6,330 bases of DNA from the NCBI GenBank assembly GCA_030916835.1, contig JAUPWA010000003.1, positions 1-6,330 on the forward strand. The letters are read 5' to 3'. The stretch comes from Patescibacteria group bacterium (GTDB taxonomy: Bacteria; Patescibacteriota; Minisyncoccia; Phycocordibacterales; SBAW01). Below the pieces are notes generated by a model that saw only the letters and a list, made by a program, of their open reading frames with translations, had not been told where the DNA came from and searched no databases. Of the stretch, positions 1 through 6,330 are shown piece by piece. Position numbers and translations under genes: made by a program. Each line of letters begins with the position of its first letter. Positions within the stretch are counted from its first letter, which is position 1.

Positions 1-824
1 ATAACCAGCAGCGCCTCGGTGACGCCTCCTGAGGTAAACGCGATGATAACGCCGGGGATAGCGGCAAGAATTTGACCAAACACCGGGATAAGCTCGAAGA
101 TTCCGGCCAAAACTGCGAGCAAGAGCGCGTATTTAATGCCTAAAATGGTGAGCCCTAGGAACAGTAGTACGCCAACAATAAGAGCGAGGATGAGCTGCCC
201 TTGCATCCATTTCCCTATCTTGTCTTGGGAGCGCCTCCATAGGTCGAGCACATAGGCCTCGTGCTTCACGGGGGTAACTATGCGCAAGAAATCGTCTACC
301 CCCGTCTCTTCAACGGCGAAATAAAAAGAAAAGACAATAACCAAAATAAATGAAGAGAGGCCGCCAAAGAAGGCTGAGAGCGTCGAGAACACGCCACCAG
401 TTGATGACTCAAGTGTTGAGGAAATACTGCGCAACAGGTCGGCCGATGACAGCGAGTTGGACCCGTTCCATGGCAAGAGTCCGTGGGTTACGTCAGCTAC
501 GTTGATGTTTGAAAGTGTGGTCGGTAGTTGGCTTAAAAATCCTGCAGCATCATTAAGTACGGGCGGGATAAAAATAAACAAAATACCAAAAAAGACGATC
601 GCAATGATGAGGTACAAAAGGATGACCGCAACAAGCCGCGAGATTTTGAGGAATCGTCTCAGGCTACGCACACCTGGCTCAATTGACGAGGCTATGACAA
701 TAGCGGTGAGCAGGATGAGCACTATCTCGCGCAGGTACCACAGTGCGGCAAAAAGCACCAAAAAAAGCAAAGTCGTCACTATTGTGCCCAAGCCAATAGT
801 GACCTGTACGGCGCGGTCTTTCAT
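1..824 (-). CDS. AI-2E/PerM-family membrane permease, 3' end off the window
   Basis: Polytopic membrane protein of the AI-2E transporter (PerM/YfgO-like, PF01594) family. Members are exporters or permeases of mostly unknown substrate; a few act on autoinducer-2 or as Na+/H+ antiporters, so no substrate is assigned. The first 274 residues are visible. Hydrophobic segments lie near residues 8-30, 32-48, 63-90, 152-171 and 212-262. Family hallmarks are the stretch around FSFYFAVEE (166-173), the W-x-x-GQ motif before a helix (206-210), and the diagnostic ELIPVFGQILAAIPG (244-258). The soluble segment between about 91 and 150 is the usual variable extracytoplasmic part. The family is usually 330-370 residues, so roughly 60-100 are missing past the left edge. 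ATG at 824 follows the GlyRS stop by 4 bases and has a good ribosome binding site. Family call is firm; function is not. Confidence 0.9.
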   Translation of the reverse strand, partial: MKDRAVQVTIGLGTIVTTLLFLVLFAALWYLREIVLILLTAIVIASSIEPGVRSLRRFLKISRLVAVILLYLIIAIVFFGILFIFIPPVLNDAAGFLSQLPTTLSNINVADVTHGLLPWNGSNSLSSADLLRSISSTLESSTGGVFSTLSAFFGGLSSFILVIVFSFYFAVEETGVDDFLRIVTPVKHEAYVLDLWRRSQDKIGKWMQGQLILALIVGVLLFLGLTILGIKYALLLAVLAGIFELIPVFGQILAAIPGVIIAFTSGGVTEALLV

Positions 825-828
825 ACCC

Positions 829-2226
829 CTATCCTAACACAGACGATATGTGTTTTTTGAGGAAAGTCTCGAGCTCGCGTATAGGCATACGCACCTGCTC
901 TCCAGTGTCGCGGTCGCGCACCGTGACAGTATCTTTGTGCTCAGCGACCTCACCGAGCGTGTCAAAGTCGATAGTGATGCAGTAGGGAGTGCCAATTTCG
1001 TCTTGGCGGCGGTAGCGCTTGCCTATGTTGCCATTGTCGTCCCACACGATCTGCGGAATTTCTTTCTTGAGATTGGTATAGACCTCACGCGCCTTTTCAA
1101 CCAACTCTGGCTTGTTCTTCAAGAGTGGAAATACCGCGGCTTTCACCGGTGCAAGATGTGGCGGAAATTTAAGAAAAACACGCAGCTCACCACCAAGCTC
1201 ATCCTCCGTATATGCTTTAGTGAGCACAGCGAGCACATGACGACCCAAACCAAATGTGGGCTCAAGTACATGTGGCACGCTCTTTTCATTAGTTGATGGG
1301 TCTAGGTATGACAGATCAACCCCCGCGTGTTCAATGTGGCGAGAAAGATCAAAATCGGTACGATACGCAAGCCCACCGATCTCATCAAACTTGTGCGGAT
1401 ACTTGAAGTGAAAATCGATGGTGCGCTTGGAGTAGTGAGCACGCTCACCGTCGGGGATCTCCACCTCTACAACATCGTCGGCCGAAAACCCCAGCGCCAT
1501 AAACCACGCATGCATATTTGTGCGTAACTTTTCAAAGTGGTCACTCCACGACGCTTCATGTACAAAATATTCAAACTCCATAATCTCGAGTTCACGCACA
1601 CGAAAGATGAAGTCACGGGGGGCTATCTCATTCCTAAAACTACGACCGATTTGCGCGATGCCAAACGGTAACTTTGGGTGATAGGTGTCCAGAACATTTT
1701 TGAAGTTCACAAACATACCCTGTGCTGTTTCAGGACGCAGGTAGACAGGCAGGTCGGCCCCATCAACTGAGCCCACCGACGTCTTAAACATCATGTTGAA
1801 TTGCTGTGGCTCAGTGAGCGCGTTGCCATCGGGGCTTTTGAGCCCGTGTTTTTGTATTGCCTCCCCCATGCGCTCGAGCGTCATGCCAGTGGGATCTATT
1901 CCATTATCTTCGAGCAAGTGGTCGGCACGGAAACGCTTTTTCGTTTTGATGTCAGACACAAGAGGATCATTAAAACCACCCACGTGACCACTCGCCTCCC
2001 ACACCCGCGGGTTCATAAGAATAGCCGAGTCGATACCATACATATCGTCTCTGCTTTCAACAAACATGCGCCACCAGAGGTTTTCAATATTCTTTTTAAG
2101 CGCTACACCCAAGGGTCCGTAGTCCCAGGTACCAGCCAAGCCGCCATAAATTTCTGATCCTTGAAATATAAAACCGCGGCGCTTTGAAAGGGCGACTATT
2201 TTTTCCATCGTGTCGTTTGCTGCCAT
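829..2226 (-). CDS. glyQS: Glycine--tRNA ligase, single-chain class II (alpha2 type)
   Basis: Cytosolic enzyme that charges tRNA-Gly with glycine using ATP; also named glyS in some genomes. It is 465 residues from the start chosen here, matching the 460-510 usual for single-chain GlyRS and unlike the E. coli two-gene alpha/beta enzyme. In order: an N-terminal GFIFQGSEIYGG (18-29) and WDYGPLG (34-40) of the motif 1 region; RPETAQG (164-170), the glycine-site loop; motif 2 with FRNE (197-200); motif 3 EPTFGLGR (322-329); then the anticodon-binding domain from about 355 (PPHLAPVKAA) through GKRYRRQDEIGTP (402-414) and VRDRDTGEQVR (436-446). All expected catalytic motifs are present. The frame is open upstream to an ATG at 2343, but those 39 extra codons lie inside the preceding gene and resemble nothing in GlyRS. 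The ATG at 2226 falls 10 bases after the upstream stop. Its Shine-Dalgarno site is weak. The ATG at 2208 is a less likely alternative. Confidence 0.96.
   Translation of the reverse strand: MAANDTMEKIVALSKRRGFIFQGSEIYGGLAGTWDYGPLGVALKKNIENLWWRMFVESRDDMYGIDSAILMNPRVWEASGHVGGFNDPLVSDIKTKKRFRADHLLEDNGIDPTGMTLERMGEAIQKHGLKSPDGNALTEPQQFNMMFKTSVGSVDGADLPVYLRPETAQGMFVNFKNVLDTYHPKLPFGIAQIGRSFRNEIAPRDFIFRVRELEIMEFEYFVHEASWSDHFEKLRTNMHAWFMALGFSADDVVEVEIPDGERAHYSKRTIDFHFKYPHKFDEIGGLAYRTDFDLSRHIEHAGVDLSYLDPSTNEKSVPHVLEPTFGLGRHVLAVLTKAYTEDELGGELRVFLKFPPHLAPVKAAVFPLLKNKPELVEKAREVYTNLKKEIPQIVWDDNGNIGKRYRRQDEIGTPYCITIDFDTLGEVAEHKDTVTVRDRDTGEQVRMPIRELETFLKKHISSVLG
832..835 (-). promoter_or_regulatory. Shine-Dalgarno site of the permease gene
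   Basis: AGGA, read on the minus strand, lies 7 bases before the ATG at 824 and ends just before the final A and G of the upstream TAG codon region. It is the clearest ribosome binding site in the window and supports the chosen permease start. Because it overlaps the end of the GlyRS gene, translation of the two is probably coupled. Confidence 0.6.
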
Positions 2227-2236
2227 ATCTGCTACT

Positions 2237-4204
2237 TTACTGCTTCGGCGCAATATTTGCCATATTGTTGGTATAGCTTGCGGAGTCACCTGAGAGTGCC
2301 GTGGTCGGAGCTGGCGCGCCAGTAGAAATACCCACCTGTGCAAAGCGATCTTGGCCAGTAAACCCAGTTGCGTTCACGAGGACAGGAGTGCCTCCCACCT
2401 GTGAAGCGCTCGGCGTGAGAGCAACTTGGAACGCCGCAGTTTTTGCTGCAGTACTATACCCAACTCCCGCCTTGAGATCTCCCAAACTCCAGGTTACCGT
2501 GCGCGTACCAGAGTCATAGGTAATACCACTACCCTGCCCAGCTGCAACATACTGCACATAGAGCGGCAGTGTCGTCTGCGCTACGGCGTTTGCGATAGTA
2601 TTTGATGGATTTTTCACCGTCCAAACGATGGTGTAGGTTGTGGTCTTTTCAGCAACTGGCGGCATAGGGCCCGCGTTTTGGAATGGACCTGAGAAGTGGA
2701 GCGCTTGTGCCGTGATGCTCGCTGCTGAAGCAATAGAAGCCTCAATGGTGGCTGCTGAAGACACCGTTTCAGGGACGCCTGACTGCCCCTCGCGCACACC
2801 AGAGACACCGACAGAGAGACTCACAGTTGGATTTACATACACCGTACCACCAGTACCAGGCGCGAGCGTGGTAAAGGTAAACTGCTCAGTACCCGAACCG
2901 CCTGGTGGGATAGAGGCAAGGTTAGAGTCCTGATCTCGTGACCATACAATAGTTTGACTCCTAGATTCATAAAAACCGTTTGCTGCCGTAATAGAGTTGG
3001 TATCGATCATGGGACCCGAGAACAAAAGGCGCAATTCAAGGTTAGAGACGGGCACCGAGAGATTGTTTTGCCATGTCACGGTCCCTTGGATCGTCTGTTG
3101 ACCCACAACCGATACGGTTTTACCTGATTTACCGTTGAGCGCTATATTCGCGGTAACAAATGGGCGATGCACGGTGAGCGTTTGTGGCACGACAATAAAC
3201 GGAACTTTGATACTCGTCTCAGTTGGATCAGATATAGGCCCCGCAACAAAGCGAAAAACTCTTTCCTCGCCATCTTGCCCATCAATGCGACCCGTGAGGT
3301 GCACCACTTTTGCATCACCCGGCTGGAGTGTGCCCAAACGCCACGTCGTGCCTCCCGTGTCGGCGGTTGGGTTGGTACTTACGACCGAAAAACCAAAAGG
3401 ATACTGCCCCTGCAGGGCAACATCAGCGATAGGCGTTGGGGTGTTGCTCGTTACGGTAACATCAACCCCAAATTGCTCACCTGATATTGCTTCAGCAGGA
3501 GCTTGGATTGAGATGGATACCGGTGAAGACCCGAGGGTAAAGCTTGCTTCGGCGGGTTTCTGAAAAACAGAGTTAGAGTTTGGTACGGAGTATGAAAGGT
3601 TGGCGGCAAGGCGCTGCGCAGAACCTTCTTGTCCATAAAACACAGCAGTGACGGTGCGCTTAATTTGCTGGCCAGGGGCGATGGTGCCAATCGTGATTTT
3701 TTCGTGCGTGAGTTGCTTGGTCTGGTCTGTGGGGTCTCGGGTACCATCGGGGTAGTCGATAGACAAATCCACGGATTGCAAGGGTGATTGGTTACGATTG
3801 TCGATTATGATTTGAAACGTCGCGGGCTTTCCCCCATCGATCACGCTTGCAGCGACAACTTGTACGTCGATATTTTTGGGCGAGATGGTGTTGCCTCCCT
3901 GCAGGATAATGTACGCAGCAACACCAGCAGCACCAAGAAAAAACACCAGCGAGGTGAGGAAAAATTTTGTGGCAAATGACCAGCCTTTCTTTTTCATAGC
4001 TATAGGCTCGAGCGTCTCAACATCAATAGGGCGAGCAGGCCTACTCTCTATTGTAGTATCTTTCCACGCCACGGGCGGTCGTATATCCGAGATAGGTGAA
4101 AGGGGCGAGCGTTCGTCAGGATTTGTCTGAGCGGGCTTCTCGCGTGAATAGAGAGAATCTTTGAGCTCTTCTAGTGAGTCTTTTTTATTCCCCTTCTGTG
4201 CCAT
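2237..4204 (-). CDS. Membrane-anchored protein with Ig/DUF11-like extracytoplasmic repeats, unknown function
   Basis: Predicted 655-residue single-pass envelope protein whose specific role I do not recognise. Residues 1-70 are polar, charged and proline-rich and look cytoplasmic; they include LEELKDSLYSRE (11-22). KKK at 71-73 precedes one hydrophobic segment at about 79-101, giving an N-in, C-out topology. Residues 110-628 are rich in Thr, Ser, Val and Gly with alternating beta-type patterning. They appear to form four diverged modules of about 110-150 residues that resemble DUF11/CARDB-like Ig folds: an ordering of -W-x-LG-x-L-x-x-G- followed by a beta strand recurs (TWRLGTLQPG 287-296, TWSLGDLKAG 571-580). 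The last 27 residues are a low-complexity Ala/Thr/Ser/Asn tail. There is no cysteine in the whole protein and no LPXTG-like sortase signal. It sits between recO and the GlyRS gene with short gaps. No Shine-Dalgarno site precedes the ATG at 4204. An internal ATG at 3997 (MKKKGW) directly before the membrane segment is an alternative start. Probable role: adhesion or cell-surface structure (inference only). Confidence 0.85.
   Translation of the reverse strand: MAQKGNKKDSLEELKDSLYSREKPAQTNPDERSPLSPISDIRPPVAWKDTTIESRPARPIDVETLEPIAMKKKGWSFATKFFLTSLVFFLGAAGVAAYIILQGGNTISPKNIDVQVVAASVIDGGKPATFQIIIDNRNQSPLQSVDLSIDYPDGTRDPTDQTKQLTHEKITIGTIAPGQQIKRTVTAVFYGQEGSAQRLAANLSYSVPNSNSVFQKPAEASFTLGSSPVSISIQAPAEAISGEQFGVDVTVTSNTPTPIADVALQGQYPFGFSVVSTNPTADTGGTTWRLGTLQPGDAKVVHLTGRIDGQDGEERVFRFVAGPISDPTETSIKVPFIVVPQTLTVHRPFVTANIALNGKSGKTVSVVGQQTIQGTVTWQNNLSVPVSNLELRLLFSGPMIDTNSITAANGFYESRSQTIVWSRDQDSNLASIPPGGSGTEQFTFTTLAPGTGGTVYVNPTVSLSVGVSGVREGQSGVPETVSSAATIEASIASAASITAQALHFSGPFQNAGPMPPVAEKTTTYTIVWTVKNPSNTIANAVAQTTLPLYVQYVAAGQGSGITYDSGTRTVTWSLGDLKAGVGYSTAAKTAAFQVALTPSASQVGGTPVLVNATGFTGQDRFAQVGISTGAPAPTTALSGDSASYTNNMANIAPKQ
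3902..3970 (-). other. Predicted transmembrane anchor of the repeat protein
   Basis: Codes for residues 79-101, a run with Phe, Leu, Val, Ala and Ile and no charge after Lys80. It is preceded by three lysines (71-73), so by the positive-inside rule the N-terminal tail is cytoplasmic and the repeats are outside. No signal-peptidase or lipobox cysteine follows, so it most likely remains as an uncleaved signal anchor. Confidence 0.75.
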
Positions 4205-4211
4205 ATAAAAA

Positions 4212-4217
4212 AGTATA
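4212..4217 (-). promoter_or_regulatory. Possible -10 hexamer (TATACT) before the repeat-protein gene
   Basis: TATACT, read on the minus strand, lies in the 18-base gap after recO, 7 bases before the ATG at 4204. If it is a sigma-70-type -10 box, transcription would start close to the ATG and give a leaderless message, which would fit the absence of a Shine-Dalgarno site. Against it, no TTGACA-like -35 hexamer lies 16-18 bases upstream and the gap is AT-rich by nature. Treat as weak. Confidence 0.22.
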
Positions 4218-4222
4218 CACGA

Positions 4223-4795
4223 CTATAGGCCAGAGACGCGTAAGGATTCGTTAATGATGCGCACAAGAGTACGGCGCTCCTCCCTAGCGCGCGCAATACT
4301 CTCTTGGGTATAGCCGTTCGTTATACACCAGGCACTGTCGAGCGTTTGTGGTACATACCCTAGAGCCGCCAAAAGCTGCAGCACGAGTATGCACTCAAGC
4401 GCCTCTGCATCCTCATCTGAAGACGTGTTGCCGAGCGCGCGCAACCCTTCTAGCGCAAGTGTATATAACTCTAATGACTGCTCTTCCCCGCGAACCAACC
4501 GCAGCAACAGTCGTGCAACGCTCGCTTGCTGGCGAGCTCGCGATGGCTCAGCCCCCAGACGCTCGACAGACTCTACACCAACAAGTTTCCACTCATTTCG
4601 CCCACGCAATAAGCTGTAGCGAGCAGTGGTAAGAGTCTCGAGCCCATAACGGAGCTTCGACATCTCCTTGCGCGCAGAGCGTGCTGAGGCATACAAAAGC
4701 CCAAGCTCTTCAGTAAGAAGTGCAACTTGTGTGTTAGACTCGCCCACCCCCCGCTTGCGTAACACAAGACCATGGGTCACCTGTATCTTATGCAT
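4223..4795 (-). CDS. recO: DNA repair protein RecO, short form without zinc finger
   Basis: Recombination mediator that, in the RecFOR pathway, binds single-stranded DNA and RecR, anneals strands and helps load RecA on SSB-coated gaps. Residues 1-80 match the N-terminal OB fold: GLVLRKRGVGESN (9-21), LLTEELGLLYASARSARK (26-43) and the SKLR turn (46-49) line up with the family's G-IVL-R...GE-D, LLT--G and A-G-R-SKLR pattern. Residues 85-150 form the helical part with LLAALGYVPQ (141-150), the conserved LL-LLGY-P. Normal RecO is about 230-250 residues and here continues into a C-x2-C...C-x2-C zinc finger. This protein is 190 residues, has only Cys135 and Cys157, and goes almost directly to the final helix (LVRIINESLRVSG). 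It overlaps ileS by 8 bases. Its only purine-rich tract touches the ATG, so re-initiation after ileS is likely. Identity is good; full RecO activity is inferred. Confidence 0.9.
   Translation of the reverse strand: MHKIQVTHGLVLRKRGVGESNTQVALLTEELGLLYASARSARKEMSKLRYGLETLTTARYSLLRGRNEWKLVGVESVERLGAEPSRARQQASVARLLLRLVRGEEQSLELYTLALEGLRALGNTSSDEDAEALECILVLQLLAALGYVPQTLDSAWCITNGYTQESIARAREERRTLVRIINESLRVSGL
4788..4795 (-). promoter_or_regulatory. ileS stop / recO start overlap (ATGCATAA)
   Basis: The eight bases ATGCATAA carry both the recO start codon and the ileS TAA stop, in different frames. The AGAAGG tract immediately before it has no spacing to the ATG and so is a poor ribosome binding site for recO. 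Ribosomes finishing ileS could re-initiate here, which would tie RecO output to IleRS translation. Confidence 0.6.
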
Positions 4796-6330
4796 CCTTC
4801 TGCAACTCGAGCGTCAGTGGAAACGGCGCAAAACCATGTTCACCACCCTCTTGCAGTGAAATACTTTCGAGGTTTGTCTCCTCTACAATAATAGTTTCAA
4901 ACTTCTCAAAAAACTGCTCACCGGCACCGCTTGTTGCAACAACAAGTTGCGGCCTGTCAGCAATAGTGAGCCCTCGCTGCTTGCGTAGATCTTGAATGGC
5001 ACGGATAAGGTCGCGCAAAAGGCCCTCCTCACGCAACTCGTCTGTGAGCGTCGTGTCCAATTCAACCACCTCTTTTCCAAGTGTCACATCAACGCGAACC
5101 GCTTTAACATTTACCTCATCAGCCACAATATCGAGCAGTGCCTCGCGTGCCGCGAGCGACTGCTCACCCACCACAAGTGACGCGAGTGGTTGGCGAATCT
5201 TGATAGCTGCTTTTTCACGCAACTGGAGTGCTTGTGAAGCTATCGCTCGAACCTTTTTCATATCTTCAAGTAGTTCCGCGTCTACATGTGGTGCTTCAGG
5301 CCAGGAGGAGAGGTGGACACTCTGTGCATCATCTTGCCCTTTCAAGCGTTGATACAGGTCTTCAGCATAAAACGGCATCACAGGCGCCATCACCTTTGCA
5401 ACCATAAGAAGCACGAAGCGCAGTGTTGCAAGAGCTTCGTCTTTTTGTGCCCCCTCTTCCTTAAAACGGTCGCGCGAGCGGCGCAGGTACCAGGTTGAAA
5501 GATCGTCAACAAATAGCATCAGTGGTCGTGTTGCCACATCAAGCTCATACGACTCAAACCCCGCAGTGGTGTCGCGTACCAACTCGCCTAAGCGCGAAAC
5601 GATCCACGTATCGAGCATGTTTTCAGAGGTGAACGCAGTCGCAGTTGGAATCGACGAAGCGTAAAGTTCATAGAAACTGCGTACATTATCGAGGCGCATC
5701 AGGAGCTTCTTTGCCACCTCCTCTACCCCTCGTGCAGAAAAGCGCAAATCTTCGCCACGGATTACCGCTGAGGAAAGGAGGTAGTAGCGCAGCGCATCGG
5801 CGCCAAACTTCTCTACCAACTCCATAGGGTCAGGATAGTTCTTAAGCTTCTTGCTCATCTTGCGCCCATCCTCAGCAAGCACAAGACCATTGGTCACCAC
5901 CGCTTTGTATGGACTCTTTCCAAAGAGCGCCACCCCAAGCACGATGAGTGAATAAAACCATCCACGTGTTTGGTCTATCGACTCAGCAATAAAATCTGCA
6001 GGATATCCTTTAGCGAAAAGCCCGAGCCCCCGCTTTGGATTAAATTCACTTGTGTTGTGCGGATAGTGATGCGAGGCGTATGGCATCGAGCCACTCTCAA
6101 ACCAACAGTCAAAGACGTCGGGAACACGCTTCCACTCACCACTTATAGCATCACCAAGCGGCACTTCGTCGATATAGGGTCGATGCAAATCAAGCTCAAA
6201 TCTTGCATTGTGCGGGTATGAGGTGAATTCAATTTCACGCCACTGCGCTGGTTGGAGCACCATGCGCAAATGCTTGGGGTTATGGAGCTCTCGGTGCGGG
6301 GTGCGATTCGCAACCTCAACCATCAGCCAG
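4788..6330 (-). CDS. ileS: Isoleucine--tRNA ligase, C-terminal half, 5' end off the window
   Basis: Class I synthetase that charges tRNA-Ile in the cytosol and edits mischarged valine. About 514 residues are visible; the frame is open through the right edge (Trp-Leu precede the first in-window Met at 6323), so that Met is internal and the HIGH motif and editing domain lie outside. Numbering from that Met: DLHRPYID (45-52), FDCWFESGSMPY (71-82), FIAESIDQTRGWFY (111-124) and the second ATP motif KMSKK (155-159, bases 5847-5861), then FGADALRYYLL (173-183). The anticodon-binding helical domain runs from about 235 with STWYLRRSRDRF (276-287) and MAPVMPFYAEDLY (312-324). The tail holds IKIRQPL (374-380) and LDTTLTDELREEGLLRDLIR (422-441), typical of the DUF5915-like C terminus of eukaryote-like/IleS2 enzymes. 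The C-terminal Cys4 zinc finger of E. coli-type IleRS is absent: Cys73 is the only cysteine visible. ValRS and LeuRS are excluded by the DLHRP and WFESGSMPY context. Confidence 0.96.
   Translation of the reverse strand, partial: WLMVEVANRTPHRELHNPKHLRMVLQPAQWREIEFTSYPHNARFELDLHRPYIDEVPLGDAISGEWKRVPDVFDCWFESGSMPYASHHYPHNTSEFNPKRGLGLFAKGYPADFIAESIDQTRGWFYSLIVLGVALFGKSPYKAVVTNGLVLAEDGRKMSKKLKNYPDPMELVEKFGADALRYYLLSSAVIRGEDLRFSARGVEEVAKKLLMRLDNVRSFYELYASSIPTATAFTSENMLDTWIVSRLGELVRDTTAGFESYELDVATRPLMLFVDDLSTWYLRRSRDRFKEEGAQKDEALATLRFVLLMVAKVMAPVMPFYAEDLYQRLKGQDDAQSVHLSSWPEAPHVDAELLEDMKKVRAIASQALQLREKAAIKIRQPLASLVVGEQSLAAREALLDIVADEVNVKAVRVDVTLGKEVVELDTTLTDELREEGLLRDLIRAIQDLRKQRGLTIADRPQLVVATSGAGEQFFEKFETIIVEETNLESISLQEGGEHGFAPFPLTLELQKDA

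Larger units (their letters stand above)
1..6330 (-). other. Probable single operon: ileS-recO-repeat protein-glyQS-permease
   Basis: All five genes share one direction, and the junctions are -8, +18, +10 and +4 bases. None of these gaps has room for a hairpin terminator or a T-box leader, so any regulatory leader must lie upstream of ileS beyond the right edge. The stop codons are TAA (ileS, repeat protein) and TAG (recO, GlyRS). Co-transcription is inferred from spacing only. Confidence 0.75.

Noticed and set aside
457..837. Plus-strand open frame of 126 codons
   Set aside because: It lies antisense to the permease gene, whose minus-strand frame has clear family motifs and membrane segments; the plus-strand product has none.
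850..1296. Plus-strand open frame of 148 codons
   Set aside because: Fully antisense to the glycyl-tRNA synthetase anticodon-binding domain, with no recognisable domain and no ribosome binding context.
3135..3563. Plus-strand open frame of 142 codons, with a second overlapping plus-strand frame
   Set aside because: Antisense to the repeat protein; the composition looks like the mirror of its Thr/Val/Gly-rich codons, and two plus-strand frames being open together points to low stop density rather than genes.
4205..4222. Possible terminator between recO and the repeat protein (T-run before the ATG)
   Set aside because: The T-run has no GC-rich inverted repeat before it, and the gap is too short for a hairpin.
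868..4811. CTCGAG palindrome occurring five times (868, 1585, 4007, 4637, 4806)
   Set aside because: Somewhat more than the one or two expected by chance, but all sites lie within genes, spacing is irregular, and CTC/GAG codon preference explains them adequately.
1..6330. Alternative genetic code (UGA as glycine), known in some CPR lineages
   Set aside because: None of the five coding frames contains an in-frame TGA and the four visible stops are TAA or TAG, so reassignment is not needed. With no TGA stop seen either, it cannot be formally excluded.
1..6330. CRISPR arrays, insertion sequences, tRNA genes, T-box or riboswitch leaders
   Set aside because: Both strands are filled by the five genes; no direct-repeat array, transposase-like frame, cloverleaf or leader-sized gap was seen.

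Overview
The window holds five protein-coding genes, all on the minus strand and packed head to tail. In transcription order (right to left) they are: the 3' half of ileS (isoleucyl-tRNA synthetase), recO (a short recombination mediator), a membrane-anchored protein of 655 residues with Ig/DUF11-like extracytoplasmic repeats, a single-chain glycyl-tRNA synthetase gene, and the 5' part of an AI-2E/PerM-family membrane permease. Both outer genes run off the window. No tRNA, rRNA, CRISPR array, insertion sequence or convincing terminator was seen, and no non-coding stretch exceeds 18 bases.

Layout on the minus strand: ileS 6330-4788 overlaps recO (4795-4223) by 8 bases. An 18-base gap leads to the repeat protein (4204-2237), a 10-base gap to the glycyl-tRNA synthetase gene (start chosen at 2226, end 829), and a 4-base gap to the permease (824 to the edge). 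The spacing and shared direction strongly suggest one transcript. The only possible internal promoter is a TATACT hexamer just before the repeat protein, and it is weak.

The gene content suggests a reduced-genome bacterium of the Candidate Phyla Radiation (Patescibacteria, Parcubacteria-like). Reasons are the tight operon, an IleRS resembling the eukaryote-like/IleS2 type, a single-chain GlyRS of the Staphylococcus/Thermus type, a 190-residue RecO without its zinc finger, and a large cysteine-free surface protein set among housekeeping genes. This is inference from family resemblance; no phylogeny was run. No coding frame contains an in-frame TGA, so there is no sign of the UGA-glycine code.

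Functionally, two aminoacyl-tRNA synthetases of different classes (Ile, class I; Gly, class II) supply translation. RecO serves DNA repair, and the last two products are envelope proteins. The repeat protein is the least understood gene here and the best candidate for new biology, but nothing in the window looks like a defence, mobile or biosynthetic system.
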